A stretch of DNA of 64,000 bases, taken from positions 51,791 through 115,790 of the forward strand of contig JAJRWT010000038.1 in the NCBI GenBank assembly GCA_024276675.1, in the 5' to 3' direction. The DNA is from Myxococcota bacterium. GTDB taxonomy: Bacteria; Myxococcota_A; UBA796; JAFGLY01. The notes below the pieces were generated by a model. It was not told the origin of the DNA and did not search any database. It saw only the letters and a program-made list of their open reading frames with translations. Below are positions 41,233-50,241 of this stretch, in pieces (within the stretch, counting starts at the first letter, position 1; the number at the start of each line of letters is the position of its first letter). Made by a program: the position numbers and the translations under genes.

Positions 41233-42477
41233 TTGAACCGACGAGTCGTAGTGACCGGTCTTGGGGCAGTCAGTCCTTGCGGGAACGATGTCCCATCCAT
41301 GTGGGCTGCAATGCTGGCTGGTGCGAGCGGGGTGGGGCCTATCTCCCGCTTTGATACGACTGGATGGCCTGTCAAGATCGCAGGCGAGGTTCGGGGCCTG
41401 GACACGCGGTCCTTGTTGGGACATCGACTGGTCAAGAGAATGGACCGATTCATCCAGCTAGCCATGGTGGCCAGCATGGAAGCCGCGGCCCAGGCTGGAT
41501 TTTCGAAGTTTCCACCGGCAGATGCCCACAGGGTTGGGGTCTACGTGGGATCGGGGATCGGAGGTCTGGAAGAGATATCGACAAGTGCGGTGTCCCTGGA
41601 AGTTGGCGATCACAAGTCCATCTCGGCATTTTTCATTCCAAGGGTACTGGTCAACCTGGCCGCCGGTCACATCGCTCAATACCTGGGAGCCAGGGGTCCA
41701 TCGTTGTCGGTGGCCACCGCCTGCGCCACCGGCACACATTCCATAGGCGAAGCCGCACGGGCGATTCGTGCTGGAATGGCCGATGTGGTGGTGGCCGGAG
41801 GTAGTGAAGCCGCGATAGTACCACTGGCGTTGGCAGGATTTTCCGTGATGAAGGCTCTTTCACGTAGAAACGACGATCCCACCGGAGCCAGCCGGCCCTT
41901 TGATCGAGGGCGTGATGGTTTCGTGATGTCGGAGGGTGCCGGGATACTGGTCCTGGAGGAGCTGGAACATGCACGTTCCAGGTCTGCCGAAATACTGGCC
42001 GAGTTGGTGGGCTATGGTTTGACCAATGATGCCCATCATATAACGCTGCCTCCCGACGACGGTTCCGGAGCCGCACGTTGCATGGCTCTCTCGTTGGCTG
42101 ACGCCCGGATGGAACCCTCGGAGATTCAGTACATCAATGCCCACGGAACATCCACGGTTCCAAACGACCTGGCCGAGACTCGCGCCATCAAGGCGGTGTT
42201 CGGGGACCATGCCCGTCGCCTGGCGATATCCAGCACCAAATCTGTCACCGGCCATCTCCTTGGAGCCGCTGGTGGGATAGAGGCAATAGCGACCGTCAAT
42301 GCGCTGCGTTTCGGTATCGTCCCGCCGACAGCCACCCTCGTGGAGCCGGACCCCCTTTGTGATCTCGACTATGTTCCTGGGCAGGCCAGAGAACTTCCCC
42401 TATATGCAGCTCTCTCCAATTCCTTTGGTTTCGGCGGCACGAACGCCACACTGGTTTTCCGAAGATACAGGGGTTAG
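41233..42477 (+). CDS. fabF: Beta-ketoacyl-ACP synthase II
   Basis: 414 residues. Nucleophile Cys164 in VATACATGTHSI, His in NAHGTSTVPND and His in KSVTGHLLGAAGG form the Cys-His-His triad. It elongates acyl-ACP with malonyl-ACP. The TTG at 41233 gives the family's usual N-terminus (NRRVVVTGLG) and Cys numbering; a TTG at 41221 is possible. The gene directly follows acpP. The first two genes of this window's lipid set, thiolase and the atypical synthase, are far away. Confidence 0.97.
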   Translation: MNRRVVVTGLGAVSPCGNDVPSMWAAMLAGASGVGPISRFDTTGWPVKIAGEVRGLDTRSLLGHRLVKRMDRFIQLAMVASMEAAAQAGFSKFPPADAHRVGVYVGSGIGGLEEISTSAVSLEVGDHKSISAFFIPRVLVNLAAGHIAQYLGARGPSLSVATACATGTHSIGEAARAIRAGMADVVVAGGSEAAIVPLALAGFSVMKALSRRNDDPTGASRPFDRGRDGFVMSEGAGILVLEELEHARSRSAEILAELVGYGLTNDAHHITLPPDDGSGAARCMALSLADARMEPSEIQYINAHGTSTVPNDLAETRAIKAVFGDHARRLAISSTKSVTGHLLGAAGGIEAIATVNALRFGIVPPTATLVEPDPLCDLDYVPGQARELPLYAALSNSFGFGGTNATLVFRRYRG

Positions 42478-42481
42478 AACA

Positions 42482-42967
42482 ATGAACATTAGCAATCCTC
42501 CCAGCCCTGCAGGCCGCGATGTTCACAGGATCGCCGTGGGCGCCGACCACGCAGGTTATCGGTTGAAGAACCACCTGGCGGCCCTACTGCTCAAGAAGGG
42601 GCTGAAGGTTCGTGACATGGGCACCGACTCTCCCCATAGCTGCGACTATCCAGATTTTGCCCGTGCCGTCGCCAATGCCGTGGCATCCGGAGAAGTGGAT
42701 CTTGGTCTGCTGGTCTGTGGAACAGGGCAGGGCATGGCCATGACCGCCAACAAGGTACCTGGTGTGCGTGCCGCGGTGGTGCTCGACACCTTCTCTGCCA
42801 GGGCTGCCAGGGAACACAATGATTGCAACGTACTGTGCCTGGGCGCGCGGGTCTGTGGCACCGGGCTGGCGGAAGACCTGCTGAACTCCTGGTTGGCGGC
42901 TTCTTTTCAGGGAGGGCGTCACCAGGCTCGTGTTCGCGGGATGGAACTCTCGGGAGGGGGCGTATAG
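42482..42967 (+). CDS. rpiB: Ribose-5-phosphate isomerase B
   Basis: 161 residues. VGADHAGYRLKNHL and VCGTGQGMAMTANK are the RpiB phosphate-binding and active-site segments, and the Cys in the second is the catalytic base. It interconverts ribose-5-phosphate and ribulose-5-phosphate, the substrate of RibB downstream. The N-terminus carries about 15 extra residues. It lies four bases after fabF. Confidence 0.95.
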   Translation: MNISNPPSPAGRDVHRIAVGADHAGYRLKNHLAALLLKKGLKVRDMGTDSPHSCDYPDFARAVANAVASGEVDLGLLVCGTGQGMAMTANKVPGVRAAVVLDTFSARAAREHNDCNVLCLGARVCGTGLAEDLLNSWLAASFQGGRHQARVRGMELSGGGV

Positions 42968-43035
42968 AACCCGTTCTCCTGCGGCCCGTCCTTGATGGGC
43001 GGCAGTACCCACAGTCGGACAAAGGAGCCCCGGGC

Positions 43036-43491
43036 GTGCGTTGCCCATTTTGCCAGTTCCGCGAAAGTCGTGTGATCGAAACCAGGACATCGGGAGGCGG
43101 AGTCAGGCGTCGGCGTGAATGTGAGCGCTGTCAGAAGCGTTTCACCACCCAGGAGCGAGTCGAACCCAGGATGCCCGTGGTCATAAAAAAGGGCGGCAGC
43201 CGTGAACCCTTCGACAGGAGCAAACTCATGGAAGGTCTCATGTTGGCGTGCCGTAAGCGTCCCATCTCCGCATCCAGCCTGGATGGCGCGGTTGTGGGCG
43301 TTGAAAGTGCCATAATGCAGATGGGCCTTCGTGAGATCCCTTCCTTGGAGTTGGGGCGCCTGGTGCTGGAAGCCCTCAAGGGTCTGGATCCTGTGGCCTA
43401 TCTTCGTTTCGCTTCGGTCTATCACGAGCTTGAATCAGCAGAGGCCTTCCTGGAACTCGTGCGCGCCGTCACCACCCAGGGGAAGTCGTGA
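43036..43491 (+). CDS. nrdR: Transcriptional repressor NrdR
   Basis: 151 residues from a GTG with AAAGGAG nine bases upstream. The N-terminal zinc ribbon is CPFC...CERCQKRF, followed by an ATP-cone domain (VIKKGGSREPFDRSKL). It represses ribonucleotide reductase genes when dATP is high. Its stop overlaps the GTG of ribD (GTGA), the common nrdR-ribD arrangement. Confidence 0.97.
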   Translation: MRCPFCQFRESRVIETRTSGGGVRRRRECERCQKRFTTQERVEPRMPVVIKKGGSREPFDRSKLMEGLMLACRKRPISASSLDGAVVGVESAIMQMGLREIPSLELGRLVLEALKGLDPVAYLRFASVYHELESAEAFLELVRAVTTQGKS

Positions 43492-44612
43492 GTGATCGCG
43501 AATACATGCTTCGATGCCTGGAACTGGCAGCCAGGGCCAGGGGGCGGACTGCTCCCAACCCCATGGTGGGCGCCGTGGTGGTGCGCCGAGGCAAGATCGT
43601 GGGAGAGGGTTGGCATACCCAGGCGGGGTCCAGCCACGCGGAAGTGGTGGCCCTGGCAGAAGCGGGAGCGCAGGCCAGGGGCGCAACCCTGTACGTGAAC
43701 CTGGAACCATGCAGCCATTTCGGGCGCACTCCTCCCTGTACTGAAGCCATACTGTCGGCGGGTGTGAGCCGGGTTGTCGTGGGCATGTCCGACCCACATC
43801 CCCTGGTGGATGGTCGTGGGATTGCCCGTCTACAGGGCGCCGGGCTGGATGTCGAGGTTGGCCTGCTGAAGGAACGGTGCCGTTCTCTGAACAGGGCCTT
43901 CCTCAAGAGTGTCCAGCACGGGATGCCTCTCGTTGTCCTGAAGGCCGGCATGACCATGGATGGCAGGATTGCCACCTGTAGCGGGGAAAGTACTTGGATT
44001 ACCGGAGAACGAGCAAGATGGCATGCCCAGGGTCTGCGCGGTGAGCTTGACGCCATTCTCGTGGGTTCCGGAACCGCGTTGGCAGATGATCCAAGGTTGA
44101 ACTGCAGGCTTGAAGGCGGGCGTGATCCCGTCCCCGTGGTTCTGGACTCCCGGCTTCGCGTACCCCATGGGGCACGGATGTTCCACGGCGGGCGACGAGC
44201 CCTGGCCTACACGCTGGCAGTTGGCCGCCAGGTGGAGCTTCCGGGGCATCCCGCTCATGTCGTCGGTGTACCCTCGGGACCAGATGGTTCGCTGTCCCTG
44301 GTTCATGTTTTCCGAGACATGGTTTCCAGGGGACTTCACTCCGTCCTGGTGGAAGGAGGGGCGAGGGTGCATAGATCTTTCGTGCTGGGTGGGCTGGCGG
44401 ATCGCGTTCTTCTATACATGGCACCCATGGTGTTGGCGGGAGGTCCTGCCTGGATGGCCGGTCCGGGCATTTCCAGCCTCTACGCGGCTCCAAGGTTCCG
44501 TTTTTCGTCACTCCAGGAGCTGGGCAGCGACGTTTTGCTGGAGTTGGAGGCCATGTCACCGGCCACCTCCACTTCCCGGGAATCCGGCTCGTCGTGCCGG
44601 GGAGACCCCTGA
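43488..44612 (+). CDS. ribD: Bifunctional riboflavin deaminase/reductase
   Basis: 374 residues. The N-terminal deaminase has zinc ligands SHAEV and PCSHFGRTPPC. The C-terminal reductase has LVLKAGMTMDGRIA-like and VLVEGGARVHRSF segments. It carries out the second and third steps of riboflavin synthesis. It starts at a GTG overlapping nrdR and ends in a TGATG overlap with ribE, so translation is coupled throughout. Confidence 0.97.
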   Translation: MSDREYMLRCLELAARARGRTAPNPMVGAVVVRRGKIVGEGWHTQAGSSHAEVVALAEAGAQARGATLYVNLEPCSHFGRTPPCTEAILSAGVSRVVVGMSDPHPLVDGRGIARLQGAGLDVEVGLLKERCRSLNRAFLKSVQHGMPLVVLKAGMTMDGRIATCSGESTWITGERARWHAQGLRGELDAILVGSGTALADDPRLNCRLEGGRDPVPVVLDSRLRVPHGARMFHGGRRALAYTLAVGRQVELPGHPAHVVGVPSGPDGSLSLVHVFRDMVSRGLHSVLVEGGARVHRSFVLGGLADRVLLYMAPMVLAGGPAWMAGPGISSLYAAPRFRFSSLQELGSDVLLELEAMSPATSTSRESGSSCRGDP

Positions 44613-45268
44613 TGTTCACCGGACTCGTCATGGGCCTTGGCAATTACCTTGGAGCCTCCAGGAGAGGGGCGGGCTACGAGCTGCGGATCGCTGCGGGCAT
44701 CGACACCGGTGAGCTGGCCATTGGAGATTCCATCGCCGTCAATGGGATCTGCCTGACCGTCACGGAGCTGGGATCCTCAGGGATCTTCAAGGCGATGGCG
44801 GGGCGAGAAACCGTGGAGAAGACCACGTTGGCCTCGTGGCGAAAGGGACGACGTCTCAACCTGGAACTTGCTCTTCGCCTTCAGGATCGCCTCGGGGGCC
44901 ACCTGGTACAGGGGCATGTAGATGGCGTCACCCGCGTGCTGAGCGTTGAGCACCAGGAAGAAACCAGAGTTCTCTGGCTGGCGCTTCCAGGTTCACTTTC
45001 CCGCTACGTCGTACAGAAGGGGAGCGTGGCAGTAGATGGTGTGAGCCTTACGGTGAACGCCATTTTGGGCAAACGAATAAAATTCAACGTGATCCCCCAC
45101 ACCTGGGAATCCACGTCTCTTGCGGATCTCCGGCCCGGCGACCGTGTCAACCTGGAGGTCGATGTCCTGGCGCGGTATGTGGAGAGGCTCCTGGGTCTGA
45201 CTACCCCGGATGCTCATTCCAGGGCAGATCTCGTCCTGGAAAAACTTCGCGAGAACGGCTTCCTCTGA
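44612..45268 (+). CDS. ribE: Riboflavin synthase, alpha chain
   Basis: 218 residues with the two lumazine-binding repeats: MFTGLV...GDSIAVNGICLTV and GHLVQGHVDGVT...GSVAVDGVSLTVN. It dismutates two lumazines to riboflavin and a pyrimidine. The ATG overlaps the ribD stop, with GGGGAG about six bases upstream. Confidence 0.97.
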   Translation: MFTGLVMGLGNYLGASRRGAGYELRIAAGIDTGELAIGDSIAVNGICLTVTELGSSGIFKAMAGRETVEKTTLASWRKGRRLNLELALRLQDRLGGHLVQGHVDGVTRVLSVEHQEETRVLWLALPGSLSRYVVQKGSVAVDGVSLTVNAILGKRIKFNVIPHTWESTSLADLRPGDRVNLEVDVLARYVERLLGLTTPDAHSRADLVLEKLRENGFL

Positions 45269-45328
45269 CGGAGTCGCGTTGTCCATGTTTTCTATGTTTC
45301 TTGAACCCCTAAGAAGGCCAATGCAACC

Positions 45329-46642
45329 ATGATACCTCACTGCGATGACAACGAGTTCGTGGTCATGGACCCCGATCCCCTGCGGCGAATGGAGTTGGGT
45401 CTCCGCGACATCCGTGCCGGGCGGATGGTGATCCTGGTAGACGACGAGGACCGCGAAAACGAAGGCGACCTGGTGATGGCCGCCGAAAAGGTAACCCCTG
45501 AGGCCATCAATTTCATGGCCACCAATGGGAGGGGGCTGATCTGCCTTTCCATGACCGAGTCGCAGGTTGGGCGCCTCGCGCTCCCCATGATGTCCAGCAA
45601 CAACTTGAGCCCTTTCGGTACAGCTTTTACCGTTTCCATCGAAGCGCGCGAGGGTGTGAGCACCGGTATATCCGCCCATGATCGGGCCAGGACCATCAAG
45701 GTGGCCATAGACCCCGATGCGCGACCCGAGCACCTGGTGACACCCGGACACGTCTTCCCCTTGCGTGCTCGTGATGCGGGCGTGCTGGTGAGGGCAGGAC
45801 AAACCGAGGGCTCCGTTGACATGGCTCGCCTGGCCGGCTTGAATCCCGCTGGAGTCATATGTGAAGTCATGAACGATGACGGAACCATGGCTCGCATGCC
45901 AGATCTGGAGCGATTCGCTGCTACACATCGGATTCGCATCGTCACCGTGGCCGACATCATCCGGTGGCGTCTACGCTTCGAAAAGCGCGTGGAATCGGTG
46001 ATCACGGTCCGAATGCCCGTTGCCGGACTGGGGGATTTCCAGGTCCAGGTCTACAGGTCCACCACCAACGAGGGGCTCCACATGGCACTTACCAGGGGGG
46101 ATCTCACCGGCGAACCTCCACCACTGGTGCGCGTACAGAGCGGTTGTCCGGCAGGCGATATCTTCGACAGCTTGGCCTGCGATTGCGGAAGCCAACTACA
46201 CCTGGCTCTACAAGCCATAGCGTCAGAGGGCAGGGGTGCCCTGGTGTACATGAACATCAACGGCAATTCCAGCGAGCAGATGTTGGAGCGTCTGAGGGCC
46301 CACCTGCTTCCTCCCGAGCAGGAGTGGGCGGATCCCCCAGGCCAATCGGAAGAACCCGAACTCCGGCAGTTTGGGACCGGAGCCCAGATTCTCATCGACC
46401 TGGGAATTCGCGAGATGCGACTATTGACCAACAATCCCCGGAAGATCGTAGGTCTGGAGGGCTATGGTCTCCGTGTTGCAGAGCGCGTGCCCATCGAAAT
46501 CCCGCCAAACTCGCGCAACCGTGCATTCCTGCATCTTCGAAGAAGCAGGTTCGGGCATCTTCTCAAGGATCTGGAGCCCGAGAACATTGCAGGCCAGCAA
46601 GAAGCAAAAGGCAGCTTCCAGGAAGATTCTCATACGGCATGA
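45329..46642 (+). CDS. ribBA: RibB fused to a degenerate GTP cyclohydrolase II domain (RibBX-like)
   Basis: 437 residues. The N-terminal dihydroxybutanone-phosphate synthase is intact ([28 protein letters not shown]). The C-terminal RibA-like half keeps the zinc cysteines in [17 protein letters not shown]. It has lost residues conserved in active RibA: HSEC is QSGC, LRCDC is LACDC, RQEGRxIGL is NINGNSSEQ, and the IRAYAL Tyr is His. The TNNPRKI segment is retained. It probably makes only the four-carbon precursor, with GTP cyclohydrolase II supplied elsewhere. The second domain may be regulatory. Confidence 0.9.
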   Translation: MIPHCDDNEFVVMDPDPLRRMELGLRDIRAGRMVILVDDEDRENEGDLVMAAEKVTPEAINFMATNGRGLICLSMTESQVGRLALPMMSSNNLSPFGTAFTVSIEAREGVSTGISAHDRARTIKVAIDPDARPEHLVTPGHVFPLRARDAGVLVRAGQTEGSVDMARLAGLNPAGVICEVMNDDGTMARMPDLERFAATHRIRIVTVADIIRWRLRFEKRVESVITVRMPVAGLGDFQVQVYRSTTNEGLHMALTRGDLTGEPPPLVRVQSGCPAGDIFDSLACDCGSQLHLALQAIASEGRGALVYMNINGNSSEQMLERLRAHLLPPEQEWADPPGQSEEPELRQFGTGAQILIDLGIREMRLLTNNPRKIVGLEGYGLRVAERVPIEIPPNSRNRAFLHLRRSRFGHLLKDLEPENIAGQQEAKGSFQEDSHTA

Positions 46643-46805
46643 CGGCGATCCTGGCCTTGCTGGGCGCCACCTGGGAGCGTTGATTGTCACTACCTGACAT
46701 CTTTCCGTTGGGAACGAAGTGATACCCGGACTGTCCACACGGCGTTAATAAGAGCCAGCTTCTGTGGAGTGCCAACTGTCGTTGCTGCCAGTCCTGCGGC
46801 TCAAG

Positions 46806-46827
46806 GGGCCTTCACGACTGAAGGCCC
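46806..46827 (+). promoter_or_regulatory. Perfect hairpin in the ribH leader
   Basis: GGGCCTTCA (46806-46814), tetraloop CGAC, then TGAAGGCCC (46819-46827), 9 bp, ending 31 bases before the ribH ATG. No T-run follows (AGAATAAAAA), so it is not an intrinsic terminator. No FMN riboswitch core is visible in the 216-base spacer. Confidence 0.5.
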
Positions 46828-46858
46828 AGAATAAAAACCAAGTCATCCTGGAGTGGAC

Positions 46859-47347
46859 ATGCCTCGTGTGATCGAAGGCTCGCTTACCAGAACAGATGCG
46901 TCGTTTGCGATCGTGGTGAGTCGTTTCAACGACTTCATTACGAATCATCTTTTGGACGGAGCCCTGGATGTTCTAGGGCGTCACGGAGTGGACCTGGATC
47001 GGCAGGTGACAGTCATACGGGTTCCCGGGGCCTTCGAGATGCCCCTGGTGGCTTCCCGCCTGGCTTCCTCTGGAGATCATTCCGCCATTATCGCCCTGGG
47101 TTGTGTGATTCGTGGTGGCACCCCCCATTTCGACTATGTGGCAGCCGAAGTTTCCAAGGGTCTGGCCGCTGTCTCTCTGAATACGGGGGTGCCGGTTGCA
47201 TTTGGTGTGCTGACCACCGACAACGTGGAGCAGGCAATCGACAGGGCCGGCACCAAGGCAGGCAACAAGGGTGTGGAAGCTGCATTGGCTGCCATCGAGA
47301 TGACTGATCTCCTCGGGCGTCTCGCCTCACCTGGCCAAGGGGAATGA
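46859..47347 (+). CDS. ribH: 6,7-dimethyl-8-ribityllumazine synthase
   Basis: 162 residues. [30 protein letters not shown] and [23 protein letters not shown] are the family's ligand-binding loops. It joins the RibB and RibD products to lumazine and forms an icosahedral or pentameric shell. GGAG lies five bases upstream of the ATG; a GTG two codons earlier is possible. Confidence 0.97.
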   Translation: MPRVIEGSLTRTDASFAIVVSRFNDFITNHLLDGALDVLGRHGVDLDRQVTVIRVPGAFEMPLVASRLASSGDHSAIIALGCVIRGGTPHFDYVAAEVSKGLAAVSLNTGVPVAFGVLTTDNVEQAIDRAGTKAGNKGVEAALAAIEMTDLLGRLASPGQGE

Positions 47348-47350
47348 CCA

Positions 47351-47815
47351 GTGGCAAGCCGACGTCGAGCGCGTGAGTTCACGCTGCAGGCGCTTTACCA
47401 GGTGGACCTGGCGGGTTCTTCACCCGATGCCGCTCTCGAGTCGCTCTGGAAGAGCCTGTCTGAGGACGACGGCACTCTTGTGAGTGTTTTTCCCGAGCAG
47501 CTTGATATCGATTTTACCACTGATCTTGTGAAAGGCGTCTTCCGGCATCGGGACGAAATCGAGTCTCTCATCGATCATGCAAGCCTGAACTGGCGAATCA
47601 GCCGTATGCCTACGGTGGACCGCAATATATTGCGCCTGGCCTGCTACGAGATCCTGGCCAGATCCGATATTCCCGTAAGCGTCACCATAAACGAAGCCGT
47701 CGAACTTGCGAAGCGCTATGGCGGCGCCGACAGTCGTGCCTTCGTCAACGGCATCCTGGACAGGGTGGCTTTCGAAACCGGGCGTGGTGGCCGTGGACCC
47801 AGGCGTGAGTCCTGA
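47351..47815 (+). CDS. nusB: Transcription antitermination factor NusB
   Basis: 154 residues from a GTG with AAGGGG nine bases upstream. RRRAREFTLQALYQ and the C-terminal TINEAVELAKRYGGADSRAFVNGILD are conserved. It binds boxA with NusE to allow antitermination in rRNA operons. It follows ribH after three bases, the usual pairing. Confidence 0.96.
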   Translation: MASRRRAREFTLQALYQVDLAGSSPDAALESLWKSLSEDDGTLVSVFPEQLDIDFTTDLVKGVFRHRDEIESLIDHASLNWRISRMPTVDRNILRLACYEILARSDIPVSVTINEAVELAKRYGGADSRAFVNGILDRVAFETGRGGRGPRRES

Positions 47816-48212
47816 GGCGGACCACTCCACGGGTTCCGTCGTGGAGCCATCATCGGCCAGTTCCGCCAGGACTGGCGGAACTGGTGATTTCCTGATGCTG
47901 GCCATCTTGGCTGTCGTGCTGATGGGCTCCATGGTCCTGAGCACCGATGAGCGGGCGGTCTCGATTCTCGGATACCAACTCCCCATGACCTGCATGTTTC
48001 GAGCGATAACCGGTGTGCGTTGTCCAGCCTGCGGCTTGACTCGTGGTTTTGTCTTTATGGGGCATGGCCAGCTCGTAGATGCCTTTCGAATTCACCCGCT
48101 CGCTCCCTTTCTCTTTGCGCTGCTGGTACAACAGGTGATCTGGAGAACCGTGGGGTGTCTGCGACGAATCACAAAGTTACGCAAGGCCGCGAGCCTGTTT
48201 TACGAACGATGA
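47805..48212 (+). CDS. DUF2752 membrane protein
   Basis: About 135 residues with the GTG start uncertain; it overlaps the nusB end by 11 bases. The family motif CPACGLTRGFVFMGHG is present, with two hydrophobic segments (FLMLAILAVVLMGSMV and APFLFALLVQQVIW). Function of DUF2752 proteins is unknown. The 3' end overlaps the convergent trpF stop by 36 bases. Confidence 0.8.
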   Translation: MSPEADHSTGSVVEPSSASSARTGGTGDFLMLAILAVVLMGSMVLSTDERAVSILGYQLPMTCMFRAITGVRCPACGLTRGFVFMGHGQLVDAFRIHPLAPFLFALLVQQVIWRTVGCLRRITKLRKAASLFYER

Positions 48213-48788
48213 TGTCAGCTCCCAGTTTTTTACGCCCAATTCCCGCTCCACGCCGGCGACGACATCGACTCCCCACGCGCCGGAGGCCTCGAGTACTCTC
48301 CGGACATTGTCGGGGTCCATGTCCCCACCGGCCACCATTCGCCCCATGCTGGCCAGCTCGCGAAGAAGCGACGGGTCTCGTGCATAGCCCGCACCACCTG
48401 GAAGAAGGTTGTCCGAGAACCGTACCAGAAATCGATCCTGTCGGACTTCGCCGATCCTGGAGAGTATTCCCCTGTCGGTGGCTTGCAGGGAGCGATAACA
48501 GGGGAGAGGTGATGTTTCCAGCAGCTCCGTAGCGGGTAGATCCAACTGGATCCTGTCTGGAGCCACCATCAGTGCCACTTCGCGGAGGAACTCCGGGGTG
48601 GGGCTTCGCATGACAACCACGGTCTCTATAGTGATGGAGGCCGCGATGGCCGCCGCCTCATCAAGACTGATTGCGCGGATATCTCCTGGTACCAGTACAA
48701 GGCCGATGGCATCGGCTCCCGCGGCCTGGGCCATGCGGGCGTCATGGTTGCTTGTAATACCACAAACCTTGATCCACTTGGCGGGCAT
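48177..48788 (-). CDS. trpF: Phosphoribosylanthranilate isomerase
   Basis: 203 residues, the normal TrpF length. The catalytic Cys is in IKVCGIT and the general acid Asp in RFSDNLLPGGAG; GGDMDPDNV and GVDVVAGVE form the phosphate-binding loops. It isomerises PRA to CdRP in tryptophan synthesis. No other trp gene is adjacent. The 3' end overlaps the convergent DUF2752 gene. Confidence 0.88.
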   Translation of the reverse strand: MPAKWIKVCGITSNHDARMAQAAGADAIGLVLVPGDIRAISLDEAAAIAASITIETVVVMRSPTPEFLREVALMVAPDRIQLDLPATELLETSPLPCYRSLQATDRGILSRIGEVRQDRFLVRFSDNLLPGGAGYARDPSLLRELASMGRMVAGGDMDPDNVRRVLEASGAWGVDVVAGVERELGVKNWELTSSFVKQARGLA

Positions 48789-48914
48789 GATGGTCTTCCG
48801 GCTTATTCGGTTTGTCTGTCAAGAGTTCTGGATAACGAAAAGTACCTGTTTCAAAAGCCCGGCCCCGTGAGGGGCTATGGTCGGGGAGCGGAGCCGTTGT
48901 GTGCAGGATAGAAG

Positions 48915-49592
48915 TCATACTTCGTCGATGGATAGCCCCAGGATGATTCGCAGCCTGACGGGAAGCGGCGCCGCGCCTGGATATGGTTCCCTTAGAAACA
49001 CTGCCCCTGCGTTTCTGGCGGACTCGCCGTCGGTGTCTTCCCGATCGCCCACGTGAACGAGTTCCACGGTGTGGCAACCCATATGTTCGACAGCGTGTTC
49101 GAGTATGTCGGGGAGGGGTTTCAGGGCTCCGACGGCGGTGGCGTCTCCCAGGTATGCCCAGCCCTCCGACAGGTTCATGGCTCCCAGCTTTCGTGACGGG
49201 TCATGATCGCTGGCGATGGCTCTGGGTATGCCAAGTCTGTCGAGCATCTGCAGAGATTGCGCCACCGAAGGGCGGAGATGCCGGGGGCGGAGTCCGCCGG
49301 CCCAGATGTCGTCGAGAACGTGGTGAAGCCGGTCGTTGGCTTCTTCCAGGGAGATTTCCAGCCTGGCAGCCAGCGTGCGGACGATAGCGGTCTGCAGGTC
49401 GGGCTCTCTACTCCCGCGGAACGAGTCCACGGAATCGATCCAGGCCTGGATGAATCTGCGGTGACGGAACAGCCTGCAACCGACTCGGAGACGGTGCATG
49501 GGCAGGTCGTACAGGGTTCCATCCAAGTCAAAGGACACCGCACGAAGCCGTGTCTGTCGTGAGTATTTTTCGGGCTGCCTGTGCTCATTCAC
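48915..49592 (-). CDS. HAD-family phosphatase
   Basis: 225 residues from a GTG at 49592. FDLDGTLYD is motif I, ASDHD motif II, and HVGDREDTDGESARNAG motif IV with a helical cap between. It hydrolyses a small phosphate ester in the cytoplasm; the cap does not identify the substrate. Its 126-base downstream spacer separates it from trpF. Confidence 0.85.
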   Translation of the reverse strand: MNEHRQPEKYSRQTRLRAVSFDLDGTLYDLPMHRLRVGCRLFRHRRFIQAWIDSVDSFRGSREPDLQTAIVRTLAARLEISLEEANDRLHHVLDDIWAGGLRPRHLRPSVAQSLQMLDRLGIPRAIASDHDPSRKLGAMNLSEGWAYLGDATAVGALKPLPDILEHAVEHMGCHTVELVHVGDREDTDGESARNAGAVFLREPYPGAAPLPVRLRIILGLSIDEV

Positions 49593-49609
49593 CTTGGGTC
49601 ACCATCACG

Positions 49610-49638
49610 TTGACACTCATAATAGCGTGGATTATAGA
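49610..49638 (+). promoter_or_regulatory. Promoter facing tRNA-Phe
   Basis: TTGACA (49610-49615), 17 bases, then TATAGA (49633-49638). It would give a leader of about 135 bases before tRNA-Phe, long for a tRNA, so it may serve another unit. A TATAAT on the opposite strand overlaps the -10. Confidence 0.6.
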
Positions 49639-49779
49639 AAGCGTCCTTGTGCGGGGCATGGAAATCGTGATGTTTGCACTTACCAGAATGCAGCATCGGA
49701 AAGCGGTTGCTGTCGCTGGCGGTCGCCATTCCCGGCGCAGAGTCGATTACGGAGAACCATCCTGCCCAACAAAGGACTC

Positions 49780-49852
49780 GGCCCGGTAGCTCAGTTGGTA
49801 GAGCAGGGGACTGAAAATCCCTGTGTCGGCGGTTCAAATCCGCCCTGGGCCA
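49780..49852 (+). tRNA. tRNA-Phe (GAA)
   Basis: 73 bases without encoded CCA. The acceptor GGCCCGG pairs with CTGGGCC, the D arm is GCTCAGTTGGTAGAGC, the anticodon loop CTGAAAA gives GAA, and the T arm has GGTTCAAATCC. Unlike the Glu and Gln tRNAs in this window, the CCA end must be added by enzyme. Confidence 0.95.
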
Positions 49853-49914
49853 CCTTTGTGGACTTCGGGGTTTGCGCGGGTAGACTGCTGGCCGCGGCGT
49901 TGGGCAGATGCCCC

Positions 49915-50241
49915 GTGTGGTTGTTGCCTCGACGAGTCTTGGGCCTGTTGGTGCTGATCCTGCCGTGTGGGGGCTGCGGAGCCGATGTCTGCGAAACCTT
50001 GTGCAGCAGGACCAGTGTAGAAATATCCAACTGCATAGATGACTGGTCCGCCACATGGGAAGACCTGGGAGCCGACCGCCGTTCAGATTTCAAGAAGCAA
50101 TGTGAAGACGACTGGGCAGCCACCAGGGCGGATCTGGAACCTCTGGAAGTCCGGCTTGCGCTTGACGAGTGCGACCAGGCCCTGGACCAGCTCAACAAGG
50201 ACATCACCTGCGACGAACTTCGGATGCTCTACCTGGAATAG
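49915..50241 (+). CDS. Small Cys-rich exported protein
   Basis: About 108 residues from a GTG; a start at 49858 is possible. A hydrophobic segment (RRVLGLLVLILP) precedes CGGCGADVCETLC, which could be a lipobox though the residues before Cys are unusual. The mature part is acidic and has regularly spaced Cys (SNCIDDW, KKQCEDDW, DECDQAL, ITCDEL). The spacing recalls the Cys-rich lipoproteins at 29-31 kb. Its 3' end overlaps the convergent response-regulator gene by 13 bases. Confidence 0.55.
   Translation: MWLLPRRVLGLLVLILPCGGCGADVCETLCSRTSVEISNCIDDWSATWEDLGADRRSDFKKQCEDDWAATRADLEPLEVRLALDECDQALDQLNKDITCDELRMLYLE

Noticed and set aside
46643..46858. Possible FMN riboswitch before ribH
   Set aside because: The conserved RFN blocks are not present; only a simple hairpin is visible.
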